Positions 1 through 6,357 of a DNA stretch of 6,357 nt are shown one piece after another. The stretch spans positions 1 through 6,357 of the forward strand of contig VAZS01000408.1 of NCBI GenBank assembly GCA_005884855.1. The letters run 5' to 3'. This DNA is from Alphaproteobacteria bacterium. Lineage in GTDB: Bacteria > Pseudomonadota > Alphaproteobacteria > Rhizobiales > Xanthobacteraceae. The notes beneath the pieces were generated by a model. The model was not told the origin of the DNA, ran no database searches, and was given only the letters and a program-made list of their open reading frames with translations. The number at the start of each line of letters is the position of its first letter. Within the stretch, counting starts at the first letter, position 1. A program made the position numbers and the translations under genes.

Positions 1-184
1 CTAAACGCGTCGAAATTCGGCCTACTTCGTCCGTGATTAAGTCGCCCAGGCTCTGTTCTGGAGCGAAAAGCCGGTATAGGTTTGGATACGCTGTAGCCGA
101 CGGCGCCGGACACACTTGAAACCCGAACGTCACATTTAATGACCTCCTCAACAGAGGCGGGTCTCAAAGGACCGGAATCGGATT
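1..184. other. Non-coding leader / intergenic region upstream of the carboxypeptidase gene
   Basis: This 184-nt stretch has no plus-strand gene: the frame of the downstream carboxypeptidase is closed by TGA at 140-142, with no ATG between that stop and 185. Seen in it are a bulged hairpin at 141-163 and AAAGGA at 166-171, a possible ribosome binding site 13 nt before the GTG start. On the minus strand, GAGGAGG (149-143) stands 9 nt before a GTG (133-131) whose frame stays open for 44 codons to the window edge. I found no -35/-10 pair with acceptable spacing: TTGAAA at 116-121 is only 13 nt from TTTAAT at 135-140. The promoter of the downstream gene is inferred to lie here but is not pinned down. 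Confidence 0.5.
141..163 (+). other. Bulged hairpin in the 5' leader of the carboxypeptidase gene
   Basis: GACCTCCTC (141-149) pairs with GAGGCGGGTC (154-163) around an AACA tetraloop (150-153). There are nine pairs, one G-T wobble (145/159) and one bulged C (158). No T-tract follows, so it is not a classical intrinsic terminator. It ends 21 nt before the GTG start and just upstream of AAAGGA (166-171). It could shape translation of the leader. It may equally be a by-product of a Shine-Dalgarno-like GAGGAGG read on the minus strand through the same bases. Its role is unknown. Confidence 0.3.
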
Positions 185-1494
185 GTGCATTTTCCCTGGC
201 TGTTAATTCGCAAGTCATTGTTGAACTGGATCGTTGTTGTCGCAGCGCTTGTGGTTGTTGCTCCTCGAAGTGTGCATGCGGAAGCGTTGCTGGTCGTTGA
301 AGCCGATACCGGAAAGGTCCTGGAAGCCCAAAACGCAACCTATCCCTCGTATCCAGCATCGGTCACCAAGCTGATGACCGCCTATGTCACCCTAAAGGCC
401 GTGAAAGAGGGGCGTATCTCGCTCGATACGACGCTCACGGTTTCGCCGGTCGCGGCCTCGCAATCGCCGTCGAAAATGGGATTGCGGCCGGGCACGCAGG
501 TCACGGTCGATAATGCGCTCAAGATGATGCTGGTAAAGTCGGCCAACGACATGGCCGTGGTGCTCGCCGAAGGTGTCGGCGGTTCGATCGACGGTTTTTC
601 CGCCATGATGAACGAGAACGCGCAGCGGCTCGGGATGACCCAGACGAGCTACGTCAATCCCAATGGTTTGCCCGCTGACGGTCAGGTCACTTCGGCGCGA
701 GATCTTGCAATGCTGGCCCGCGCGATCATTGGCGATGTGCCCGAATACGAATATTTCGTCCACATTCCATCGATCCGCTTTGGCCGCAGGGTCACCCAGA
801 ACTTCAATAAGCTGATCGGACGTTATCCAGGCGCCGATGGCTTCAAGACCGGTTTCATCTGCGCCTCGGGCTACAACCTCGTGGCTTCCGCCACCCGCAA
901 CGGCAAGCGCCTGATCGCGGTGGTGCTCGGCGCTTCATCAGGCCAGGCGCGCGCGGTGAAAGCCGCTCAGTTGCTTGAACGCGGCTTTGGCAATAACACG
1001 CTGTCCTGGTTGCGTCCCTCGCTCGGCACCGTGGACAATCTGGCGCCGATCGATGCCTCGCCGCCGAACCTGCGCGACGAGATGTGCGGCGGCAAGCGTC
1101 ACAAGCCGGCCAGCGATGAGGATGAAGACACTGTCGCCAGCAACACCGGAAATGCCGGAAGCGGCGAACCCGGCCTGACATTCTTCGCGGCCGGGCTGCA
1201 GCCGCCATTGCTGAAGCCCTCGGTGTTAATGGCCGGGGCGCCTGCGCCCTCGGAGCCGATCCCGGTTTACACAGGTCCGACGAGGACCGGCCCCGCCTTG
1301 ATCGCTGCAATCGCGGCGGACTCCGACAAGCAAACAGTGCGGCGCGTCAAGAAGACTCACCTTGCCGCGAAGAAGCCGAGAAGCCGGCCGCCAAACCCGC
1401 AAAGCCCAAGGCTGTTGCCAAACCTCCGAGCAAACCCAAGAGCACCACCGAGGTCAGGCCGGCGGATCAAAAGAGCGCGGCGCCCCAGAGCTAA
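185..1494 (+). CDS. D-alanyl-D-alanine carboxypeptidase, PBP5/DacF type (peptidase S11), with apparent frameshift in the C-terminal tail
   Basis: This is a periplasmic serine carboxypeptidase that removes the terminal D-Ala from peptidoglycan pentapeptides and so limits cross-linking. Residues 1-32 form a signal peptide: basic start, hydrophobic stretch about 15-26, and a likely cut after VHA. All three penicillin-binding motifs are present: SVTK (S59 nucleophile, K62), SAN (119-121) and KTG (221-223). The S11 domain spans about 33-265, and the remainder is a linker. The start is GTG at 185, because the frame is closed upstream at 140-142 and no ATG lies between. Anomaly: after about residue 397 (bases 1370-1380) the raw frame becomes Arg/Pro-rich, runs to 1708 and overlaps the next gene by 58 nt. 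The -1 frame from 1375 instead gives a tail beginning AEKPAAKPAKPKAV and ending in TAA at 1492-1494. Loss of one G (AAGAAGGCC to AAGAAGCC) explains it, and repair gives 436 residues. The catalytic domain is intact. Family assignment is firm; dacA, dacC and dacF cannot be told apart here. Confidence 0.9.
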
Positions 1495-1563
1495 AGGCGC
1501 CGGTCTCCCGCGGGCACACCCTTGTCTTTTCCATCTGCAATGCTTTAGGCGGCGCGCGGCCGC

Positions 1564-1593
1564 TTGCCATCTGCCGCCTCATTGCTCAATACT
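1564..1593 (+). promoter_or_regulatory. Possible sigma-70-like promoter of the acyl-CoA synthetase gene
   Basis: TTGCCA (1564-1569, five of six matches to TTGACA) is followed after 18 nt by AATACT (1588-1593, four of six matches to TATAAT). It lies about 60 nt before the ATG at 1651, in the 156-nt gap after the restored carboxypeptidase stop. Alphaproteobacterial promoters diverge from this consensus and the match could be chance. The gene might also be co-transcribed with its upstream neighbour, as no clear terminator is seen between them. Confidence 0.22.
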
Positions 1594-1650
1594 GCCCAAA
1601 ACAAGAAGTCCGGGCTCAATACCGCCGAACGCAATCACAGGGGGAATATC

Positions 1651-3333
1651 ATGGAGCGCATATGGCTCAAGCAATATCCGGCCGGGATCCCTGCCGATAT
1701 CGATCTGACCCAATACACTTCGCTGGTCCAGTTGCTGGAAGAAAGCTTTGCGAAGTTTAGCGATCGCAAGTCGTTCATCTGCATGGACAAGTCGATTACC
1801 TACCGCGATCTCGATCAGATATCGCTGGCGCTCGCGGCATATTTGCAGAGCAAGGGCCTGCAGAAGGGCGCGCGCGTCGCACTGATGATGCCGAACGTGC
1901 TGCAATATCCGGTCTCGACAACGGCCGTGCTGCGCGCGGGCTATGCGGTGGTGAACGTCAATCCGCTCTATACCCCGCGCGAACTGGAGCACCAGCTCAA
2001 GGATTCCGGCGCCGAGGCTATTGTCGTTCTCGAGAACTTCGCCACCACTGTTCAGCAGGTGATTCCGAGGACCGCGGTGAAGCACGTCATCATCGCAAGC
2101 ATGGGAGACATGCTCGGCCTGAAGGGAATGATCGTCAACTTCGCGGTGCGCCGTGTGAAGAAGATGGTGCCGCCGTATTCGATTCCGGGCGCTGTCGCCT
2201 TTAATGATGCGGTTGCCGCCGGCCGCGGCAAAAGGTTCAGCAAACCCGCAATCGGGCCGGACGATGTCGCTTTCCTGCAATACACAGGTGGCACCACCGG
2301 CGTGTCCAAGGGCGCGACGCTGCTTCACCGCAACATTCTCGCCAATGTGTTGCAGAACGATGCCTGGCTGCAGCCTGCGCTATCGGAGCCGCCGCATATC
2401 GATCAGCTCTTTATCGTTTGCGCGCTACCGCTCTATCACATCTTCGCGCTGACCGCGTGCTTCCTGCTGGCGGTGCGCGCCGGCGGGGTCAATCTCCTGA
2501 TCCCAAATCCGCGCGACATGGCCGGCTTCATCAAAGAATTGATGAAGTACCAGGTCAACAGCTTCCCGGCGGTGAACACGCTGTACAATGGGTTATTGCA
2601 TCATCCCGATTTCAACAAGATCGATTTCTCCAAGCTCAAGATTTCAAACGGCGGCGGCATGGCGGTGCAACGCCCGGTCGCGGATCAGTGGAAGAAGCTG
2701 ACCGGCTGCAGCATCGCGGAAGGCTACGGGCTTTCGGAAACCTCGCCGACCCTGACGTGCAATCCAGCTACCATGACCGACTTTAACGGCTCGATCGGAA
2801 TCCCCGTGCCCTCGACTTATCTTTCGATCCGGGACGACGATGGCAATGAAGTGCCGTTTGGAGAGCCCGGAGAAATCTGCGCGAAGGGTCCGCAGATTAT
2901 GGCGGGATACTGGAACAGACCCGACGAGACCGCCAAGGTGATGACCGCGGATGGCTATTTCCGCACCGGCGATATCGGCATCATGAGCCCGGACGGCTAC
3001 ACCAAGATCGTCGATCGCAAGAAGGATATGATCCTGGTGTCGGGCTTCAATGTCTATCCCAATGAGATCGAGGAAGTGATCGCCAGCCATCCCGGCGTGC
3101 TGGAGTGCGCGGTGATCGGGGTCCCCGACGAACGCTCTGGCGAAGCGGTCAAGGCGTTCATCGTGAAGAAGGATCCCAACGTCACCGCCGAGGACATCAT
3201 CAAGTTTTGTCACGAGCAGTTGACCAACTACAAGATCCCAAAGCAGATCGAATTCAGGACCGAGCTGCCGAAGACCAATGTCGGAAAGATACTGCGCCGG
3301 CAGCTGCGCGACGAAAAGAAAGCCGCGGCCTGA
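1651..3333 (+). CDS. fadD: Long-chain fatty acid--CoA ligase (acyl-CoA synthetase, FadD type)
   Basis: It activates long-chain fatty acids with ATP to acyl-adenylates and then to acyl-CoA, feeding beta-oxidation and lipid remodelling. It is probably cytosolic or loosely membrane-attached. The 560 residues match the usual FadD length. Motifs of the adenylate-forming (ANL) superfamily appear in order: ATP-binding loop YTGGTTGVSKGA (211-222), LPLYHIF (259-265), GYGLSETSP (358-366), YFRTGDIG (436-443, with the ribose-binding Asp441), the hinge and linker DRKKDMILVSGFNVYPNEIE (455-474), and PKTNVGKILRR (540-550) with the adenylation Lys546. The start is ATG 1651, because AGGGGGA (1639-1645) sits 5 nt before it and homologous N-termini start about there. 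The same frame extends upstream to a TTG at 1564 without a comparable ribosome binding site, and I reject that start. It lies 156 nt after the restored end of the carboxypeptidase gene. Chain-length preference cannot be read from sequence; medium-chain use is possible. Confidence 0.93.
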   Translation: MERIWLKQYPAGIPADIDLTQYTSLVQLLEESFAKFSDRKSFICMDKSITYRDLDQISLALAAYLQSKGLQKGARVALMMPNVLQYPVSTTAVLRAGYAVVNVNPLYTPRELEHQLKDSGAEAIVVLENFATTVQQVIPRTAVKHVIIASMGDMLGLKGMIVNFAVRRVKKMVPPYSIPGAVAFNDAVAAGRGKRFSKPAIGPDDVAFLQYTGGTTGVSKGATLLHRNILANVLQNDAWLQPALSEPPHIDQLFIVCALPLYHIFALTACFLLAVRAGGVNLLIPNPRDMAGFIKELMKYQVNSFPAVNTLYNGLLHHPDFNKIDFSKLKISNGGGMAVQRPVADQWKKLTGCSIAEGYGLSETSPTLTCNPATMTDFNGSIGIPVPSTYLSIRDDDGNEVPFGEPGEICAKGPQIMAGYWNRPDETAKVMTADGYFRTGDIGIMSPDGYTKIVDRKKDMILVSGFNVYPNEIEEVIASHPGVLECAVIGVPDERSGEAVKAFIVKKDPNVTAEDIIKFCHEQLTNYKIPKQIEFRTELPKTNVGKILRRQLRDEKKAAA

Positions 3334-3336
3334 ACC

Positions 3337-3351
3337 GCCGGGCCACCCGGC
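3337..3351 (+). other. Small GC-rich hairpin just after the fadD stop
   Basis: GCCGGG (3337-3342) and CCCGGC (3346-3351) form a perfect 6-bp stem with a CCA loop, starting 3 nt after the fadD stop codon. No T-run follows, so it is at best a weak transcript-end or 3'-stabilising structure. A second 5-bp GC stem lies at 3369-3383. In a GC-rich genome both could arise by chance. Confidence 0.25.
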
Positions 3352-3387
3352 TGAGAGCACAACAGCGAGCGCGCGGGGCGCGCCCGA

Positions 3388-3415
3388 TTGCCATTTCCGC
3401 GGCACACGATATTGC
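3388..3415 (+). promoter_or_regulatory. Weak candidate promoter for the peroxiredoxin gene
   Basis: TTGCCA (3388-3393) is followed after 16 nt by TATTGC (3410-3415), only three of six matches to a -10 box. An alternative -10, GATATT (3408-3413), matches better but is spaced only 14 nt away. The position, 55-80 nt before the ATG at 3470 in a 136-nt gap, is sensible. No OxyR-like palindrome was recognised. Treat this as a place to map a transcription start, not as a proven promoter. Confidence 0.18.
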
Positions 3416-3469
3416 GCCCCTCGCGAGCGCAGTCTAAGAACCACCCACACAGTTGAGGAGAAATGAACG

Positions 3470-3955
3470 ATGACGATCAATGTTGGCGACAAGCTGCCCG
3501 AGGCGAAGTTTCGCGTGATGACCGCGGAAGGTCCGCAGGTCAAGACCACCGACGAAATCTTCAAGGGCAAGAAGGTCGCCCTGTTCGCGGTGCCCGGCGC
3601 CTACACCGGCACCTGCCACAAGATGCATTTGCCAAGCATTTTTCTCAACGCCTACGCCCTCAAGGACAAGGGTGTGAACAGTATCGCGATCGTCTCGGTC
3701 AATGACGCCTTTGTCATGAATGCCTGGAAGCGCGACACCGACCAACGCGATGAAGCCGTATTTCTCGCCGACGGCAACGCCGAATTCACCAAGGCGATCG
3801 GCATGGAGCTCGACGCTTCCGGCAACGGGCTCGGCATCCGCTCCAAGCGCTATTCGATGCTGGTCGAGGACGGCGTGGTCAAGAAGCTCAATCTCGAGCC
3901 GGCACCCGGCAAGGTCGAGGTTTCCGGCGGCGACACGCTGCTCGCCCAACTGTAA
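3470..3955 (+). CDS. Peroxiredoxin, Prx5 / hybrid-Grx type, single cysteine
   Basis: This cytosolic thiol peroxidase reduces H2O2 and organic hydroperoxides. The 161 residues form one AhpC/TSA-Redoxin domain. The active-site loop VPGAYTGTCHKMHLP (41-55) carries Thr46 and the peroxidatic Cys49 in the PxxxTxxC pattern. Cys49 is the only cysteine in the protein, so a resolving thiol must come from a partner such as glutathione/glutaredoxin or thioredoxin. The later stretch NGLGIRSKRYSMLVEDGVV is typical of the Prx5 subgroup and probably supplies the conserved active-site Arg. The usual TPTC is TGTC here. The start is ATG 3470, with GAGGAG (3455-3460) 9 nt upstream. An ATG at 3463 is in another frame. 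The gene stands alone between fadD and a strong terminator, and it converges on rnhA. Family assignment is secure, but the physiological reductant is inference. Confidence 0.92.
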   Translation: MTINVGDKLPEAKFRVMTAEGPQVKTTDEIFKGKKVALFAVPGAYTGTCHKMHLPSIFLNAYALKDKGVNSIAIVSVNDAFVMNAWKRDTDQRDEAVFLADGNAEFTKAIGMELDASGNGLGIRSKRYSMLVEDGVVKKLNLEPAPGKVEVSGGDTLLAQL

Positions 3956-3975
3956 GTTCTCCGGCATTGTGAGCC

Positions 3976-4003
3976 AAAGGGCGGCGCAAAGCGCCGCCCT
4001 TTT
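3976..4003 (+). terminator. Strong Rho-independent terminator between convergent peroxiredoxin and rnhA
   Basis: AAAGGGCGGCGC (3976-3987) and GCGCCGCCCTTT (3991-4002) form a perfect 12-bp stem closed by an AAA loop, followed by a further T at 4003. It begins 21 nt after the peroxiredoxin stop. The A-rich 5' side gives a short T-run on the other strand too. It could therefore also end the minus-strand ispH-thrB-rnhA transcript, whose last stop codon is about 58 nt away. It is the clearest regulatory structure in the window. Confidence 0.88.
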
Positions 4004-4060
4004 CACGGGCTAGGATAGTTTCTATGGGGTGAGATCACGCCTCACATTCCAACACCCTCA

Positions 4061-4522
4061 TCATTCAATCGCGGTCTTCAGCCTAGCCATCGCGACGCCA
4101 TCCCGCGCCAGCTGGTCGGCGCGCTCGTTTGCATCATGGCCGGCGTGGCCCTTGACCCAGTGCCAGCGCACCTGATGCTGGTGCAGCGAGGCATCCAGCC
4201 GCTGCCAAAGATCGACGTTCTTGACCGGCTTTTTATCCGCGGTGCGCCAGCCGTTCTTTTTCCAACTGTTGATCCAGCCGGTGATGCCCTGCCGCACATA
4301 CTGGCTGTCCGTGTAGAGATCGACCTTGCAGGGCTTGTTGAGAGCTTCCAGCGCTGAGATCGCGGCCATCAGCTCCATACGGTTGTTGGTGGTATGCGTC
4401 TCGCCGCCCTTTAATTCCTTTTCGACATCGCCGAACTTCAGGATAGCGCCCCAGCCGCCCGGCCCGGGATTGCCCGAGCAGGCGCCGTCGGTGTGAATGG
4501 TGACCGTCGGAAAAGGACTCAC
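4061..4522 (-). CDS. rnhA: Ribonuclease HI
   Basis: It cleaves the RNA strand of RNA-DNA hybrids in the cytoplasm, removing R-loops, primer remnants and misplaced ribonucleotides, with Mg2+. The 153 residues are full length for bacterial RNase HI. The catalytic set is complete: Asp12 (in [15 protein letters not shown]), Glu50 (NNRMEL), Asp72 (YTDSQYV) and Asp136 (NERADQLA), with the assisting His126 (VKGHAGH). The basic, Trp-rich handle region typical of E. coli-like RNase HI is present ([20 protein letters not shown], about 83-102). The start is GTG at 4522-4520. It overlaps the thrB stop in a GTGA arrangement, which suggests translational coupling, since only a poor ribosome binding site (GGTGG) precedes it. 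It is the last gene of the minus-strand cluster, followed by the terminator at 3976-4003. Confidence 0.96.
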   Translation of the reverse strand: MSPFPTVTIHTDGACSGNPGPGGWGAILKFGDVEKELKGGETHTTNNRMELMAAISALEALNKPCKVDLYTDSQYVRQGITGWINSWKKNGWRTADKKPVKNVDLWQRLDASLHQHQVRWHWVKGHAGHDANERADQLARDGVAMARLKTAIE

Positions 4523-5502
4523 GCCACCAGCCCCGAGGCGGTCACGCCATAATCGCGCATACTGCCCACGCCCTGCTGGAAACGCAGCTTGCGGACGTAT
4601 TCGAGCGGATCTTTTGGCCGCACCAACGCGCCAGGCGGAACGTTAAGAAAATCGACCAGGCGGGTCAGCAGGAAACGCAGCGCAGCGCCGCGCGCCAATA
4701 GCGGCAGCGCGCTCTCCTCAGCTTGCGACATCTTGCGTTCCCGGCCGTAGGCATTGAGGAATGCGCGGGCTTTGGTGACGTTGAACGAATAATCGCTCTC
4801 GAAGCACCAGGCGTTCAGGCAGATCGCAACGTCGTAGGCGAGCATGTCGTTGCAGGCAAAGGTGAAATCGATGATGCCGGAGAGCCGCTCGCCGAGAAAG
4901 AAAACATTGTCCGGAAACAGATCGGCGTGAATCACGCCATCTGGCAGATTCACCGGCCAAACGCCGCTTTCGAGATGATCGAGCTCAGCCGCGATGAACT
5001 GGCGCAAACCGTGCTGCAATTCGTCGGCGCGCGAAGCTGCTGCATCGAACAGCGGACGCCAGCCGGAAACCGACAGCGCATTGGCACGCGAGATCGTAAA
5101 ATCGCGTCCGGCGAGATGCATTCGCGCCAGCGCCTGGCCGACACCGGCGCAGTGCGCGACGTTCGGCTTGCGAGGCCAGATGCCCTCCAGAAATCCGATG
5201 ATCGCTGCGGGCCGGCCGGCCAAGACGCTCAGCACCTCGCCGCTTCGGTTCTTGACCGGCAGCGGACAGACGATGCCGCGCGATGCGAGATGCGTCATCA
5301 GTCCGAGAAAGAACGGCAGGTCGCGTTTGGCGACGCGCTTTTCATACAAGGTCAGGATGAAGTAGCCGGCAGTGGTATGCAGCAGGAAATTGGAGTTCTC
5401 GACGCCCTCGGCGATGCCCTTGTAGGACAATAATTCGCCGATCTCATAACGGCTCAGGAAATCCGCAAGCTCTTCGGCGGCGACGTCGGTGTAAACCGCC
5501 AT
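4519..5502 (-). CDS. thrB: Homoserine kinase, type II (aminoglycoside-phosphotransferase fold)
   Basis: It phosphorylates L-homoserine with ATP to O-phospho-L-homoserine, the step before threonine synthase. The 327 residues fit the proteobacterial ThrB of the APH/choline-kinase fold, not the GHMP-type ThrB of enteric bacteria. Visible motifs are the N-lobe nucleotide loop [11 protein letters not shown] (29-39), the following strand [10 protein letters not shown] (47-56), the catalytic loop IHADLFPDN (191-199, Asp194 and Asn199) and the metal-binding [10 protein letters not shown] (210-219, Asp212). The start is ATG 5502-5500, where the protein begins MAVYTDV as in family members. The open frame continues upstream to 5697, but that part is antisense-like sequence inside ispH and is rejected. 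The ATG lies 5 nt after the ispH stop and the end overlaps rnhA by 4 nt, so coupled translation within an operon is likely. Confidence 0.95.
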   Translation of the reverse strand: MAVYTDVAAEELADFLSRYEIGELLSYKGIAEGVENSNFLLHTTAGYFILTLYEKRVAKRDLPFFLGLMTHLASRGIVCPLPVKNRSGEVLSVLAGRPAAIIGFLEGIWPRKPNVAHCAGVGQALARMHLAGRDFTISRANALSVSGWRPLFDAAASRADELQHGLRQFIAAELDHLESGVWPVNLPDGVIHADLFPDNVFFLGERLSGIIDFTFACNDMLAYDVAICLNAWCFESDYSFNVTKARAFLNAYGRERKMSQAEESALPLLARGAALRFLLTRLVDFLNVPPGALVRPKDPLEYVRKLRFQQGVGSMRDYGVTASGLVA

Positions 5503-5507
5503 CGCAT

Positions 5508-6357
5508 CTACTCGGCGGCGTCTGGCCGCAGCGAGCGCGGCAGCGGAAAGAATTCGTTCTCTTCCGCAGCCGAGACCGTCTCCACATGCAGTTCGTAGCG
5601 CTCCGCGAATGCGCCCATGATCTCCTCGACGATCACTTCCGGCGCCGAAGCGCCCGCGGTGATGCCGACGCTCTCGATTCCTTCGAATCGCGACCAATCG
5701 ATATCGCTGGCGCGCTGCGCCAGCACCGCAATCGGGCAGCCCTCGCGCTCCGCGACTTCGCGCAAGCGCTGCGAATTCGACGAGTTCGGCGCGCCGACCA
5801 CGATCAAGGCGTCGACCACCGGGGCCACTTTCTTGACCGCGAGTTGGCGGTTGGTGGTGGCGTAGCAGATGTCTTCCTTGTGCGGGCCGGAGATGTTGGG
5901 AAATCGCTCCTTCAGCATCGCGACGATCTCGGCGGTGTCGTCGATCGACAACGTGGTCTGGGTCACGAATGCGAGATTGTTGGGATCTTTTGGCGTGAAG
6001 GTCGCGGCGTCATGCGCGGTCTCGATCAAGGTCACCGCACCTGCGGGCAGTTGCCCGAGCGTGCCCACCACTTCCGGGTGATGGGAATGCCCGATCAGCA
6101 GGATTTCCCGGCCGCGCTTGAAATGGATCGCCGCCTCGCGATGCACCTTGGTGACCAGCGGGCAGGTGGCATCCAGCGAAAAGAAATTGCGGGCCCGGGC
6201 GTCGGCGGGCACCGATTTGGGAACCCCATGCGCTGAAAACACTACGGGGGCGTTGGTGTTGTCAGGGATTTCAGCCAGTTCCTCGACGAAAATCGCGCCC
6301 TTGGTCTTCAGGCTATCGACGACATAGCGGTTGTGGACGATCTCGTGCCGCACATAA
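5508..6357 (-). CDS. ispH: 4-hydroxy-3-methylbut-2-enyl diphosphate reductase (HMBPP reductase), N-terminus missing at window edge
   Basis: This is the last enzyme of the methylerythritol phosphate pathway. It reduces HMBPP to IPP and DMAPP with a [4Fe-4S] cluster. About 282 residues are visible; comparison with E. coli IspH from memory suggests some 35-40 N-terminal residues, including the first cluster cysteine, lie beyond the right edge. The fragment enters at [16 protein letters not shown]. Visible markers are the HMBPP-binding His in EIVHNR, SAHG, the second cluster Cys in [29 protein letters not shown] with the substrate Thr, the third cluster Cys in [10 protein letters not shown], and the NSSNS substrate loop. 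The GTG at 6353-6351 is an internal Val codon (the Val of YVRHE), not the start. The TAG stop at 5510-5508 lies 5 nt before the thrB ATG, which places ispH upstream in the same operon. Confidence 0.96.
   Translation of the reverse strand, partial: YVRHEIVHNRYVVDSLKTKGAIFVEELAEIPDNTNAPVVFSAHGVPKSVPADARARNFFSLDATCPLVTKVHREAAIHFKRGREILLIGHSHHPEVVGTLGQLPAGAVTLIETAHDAATFTPKDPNNLAFVTQTTLSIDDTAEIVAMLKERFPNISGPHKEDICYATTNRQLAVKKVAPVVDALIVVGAPNSSNSQRLREVAEREGCPIAVLAQRASDIDWSRFEGIESVGITAGASAPEVIVEEIMGAFAERYELHVETVSAAEENEFFPLPRSLRPDAAE

Noticed and set aside
1367..1380. Programmed -1 ribosomal frameshift in the carboxypeptidase gene
   Set aside because: There is no X XXY YYZ slippery heptamer. Slipping tRNA-Lys from AAG (1373-1375) back to GAA would break pairing. 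A lost G is simpler.
1547..1579. AGGCGGC / GCCGCCT inverted repeat between the carboxypeptidase gene and fadD as a terminator
   Set aside because: It has a 7-bp stem with a 19-nt loop and no following T-tract, which is too weak in GC-rich sequence.
1564..1650. Upstream extension of the fadD frame to a TTG at 1564
   Set aside because: ATG 1651 has a strong ribosome binding site at the right distance and gives a normal FadD N-terminus. The extension has neither.
3369..3383. GCGCG / CGCGC stem between fadD and the peroxiredoxin gene
   Set aside because: It has only 5 bp, no T-tract and low-complexity GC sequence, so it is likely chance.
2644..3570. Long minus-strand open frame of 308 codons opposite fadD
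   Set aside because: It is antisense to a fadD with all its motifs, its composition is that of a mirror frame in GC-rich DNA, and it shows no recognisable domain.
3463..3705. ATG at 3463, 7 nt before the chosen peroxiredoxin start
   Set aside because: It is in a different frame that gives an 80-codon shadow, whereas ATG 3470 is better spaced from GAGGAG and opens the peroxiredoxin fold.
4029..4045. GTGAG / CTCAC inverted repeat after rnhA
   Set aside because: It has a 5-bp stem, a 7-nt loop and no T-run. The strong hairpin at 3976-4003 is a better transcript end.
4723..5433. Plus-strand open frame of 236 codons opposite thrB
   Set aside because: It is a shadow of thrB, with no recognisable family and no convincing ribosome binding site.
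5503..5697. Upstream extension of the thrB frame, adding 65 residues
   Set aside because: It lies wholly over the 3' end of ispH, is very Arg-rich as expected of an out-of-frame shadow, and precedes the family-typical MAVYTDV start.
5586..6236. Plus-strand open frame of 216 codons opposite ispH
   Set aside because: It is a shadow of ispH. The His/Arg/Asp-rich composition is typical of antisense frames.

Overview
The window is a GC-rich chromosomal segment from an alphaproteobacterium. Protein wording and gene order point to the Bradyrhizobium / Rhodopseudomonas / Nitrobacter group (Nitrobacteraceae). That placement comes from recognising the families and the ispH-thrB-rnhA order, not from a database search. 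I see no mobile element, CRISPR array, tRNA, rRNA or phage gene, and the content is core housekeeping.

Layout, left to right. Bases 1-184 are a leader or intergenic region with a bulged hairpin and a possible divergent start on the minus strand. Plus strand: a D-alanyl-D-alanine carboxypeptidase of the PBP5/DacF type (185-1494, with an apparent one-base deletion in its tail), a FadD-type long-chain acyl-CoA synthetase (1651-3333), and a one-cysteine Prx5-type peroxiredoxin (3470-3955). A strong 12-bp stem terminator (3976-4003) closes the plus-strand block. Minus strand, converging on that terminator: rnhA (4522-4061), thrB encoding type II homoserine kinase (5502-4519), and ispH, which enters from the right edge without its N-terminus.

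The minus-strand genes are packed as an operon. There are 5 nt between the ispH stop and the thrB ATG, and thrB and rnhA overlap by 4 nt (GTGA). They link isoprenoid precursor synthesis (IspH), threonine synthesis (ThrB) and R-loop/primer RNA removal (RNase HI). This is a conserved positional cluster rather than one pathway. The plus-strand genes have gaps of about 136-156 nt, so each may have its own promoter. Their roles are unrelated: peptidoglycan trimming, fatty-acid activation and peroxide removal.

The one real anomaly is the dacA-like gene. Its raw frame runs past its natural end into fadD. A switch to the -1 frame near 1370-1380 restores a Lys/Pro/Ala-rich tail ending at TAA 1492-1494. 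I found no convincing undescribed system in this window.
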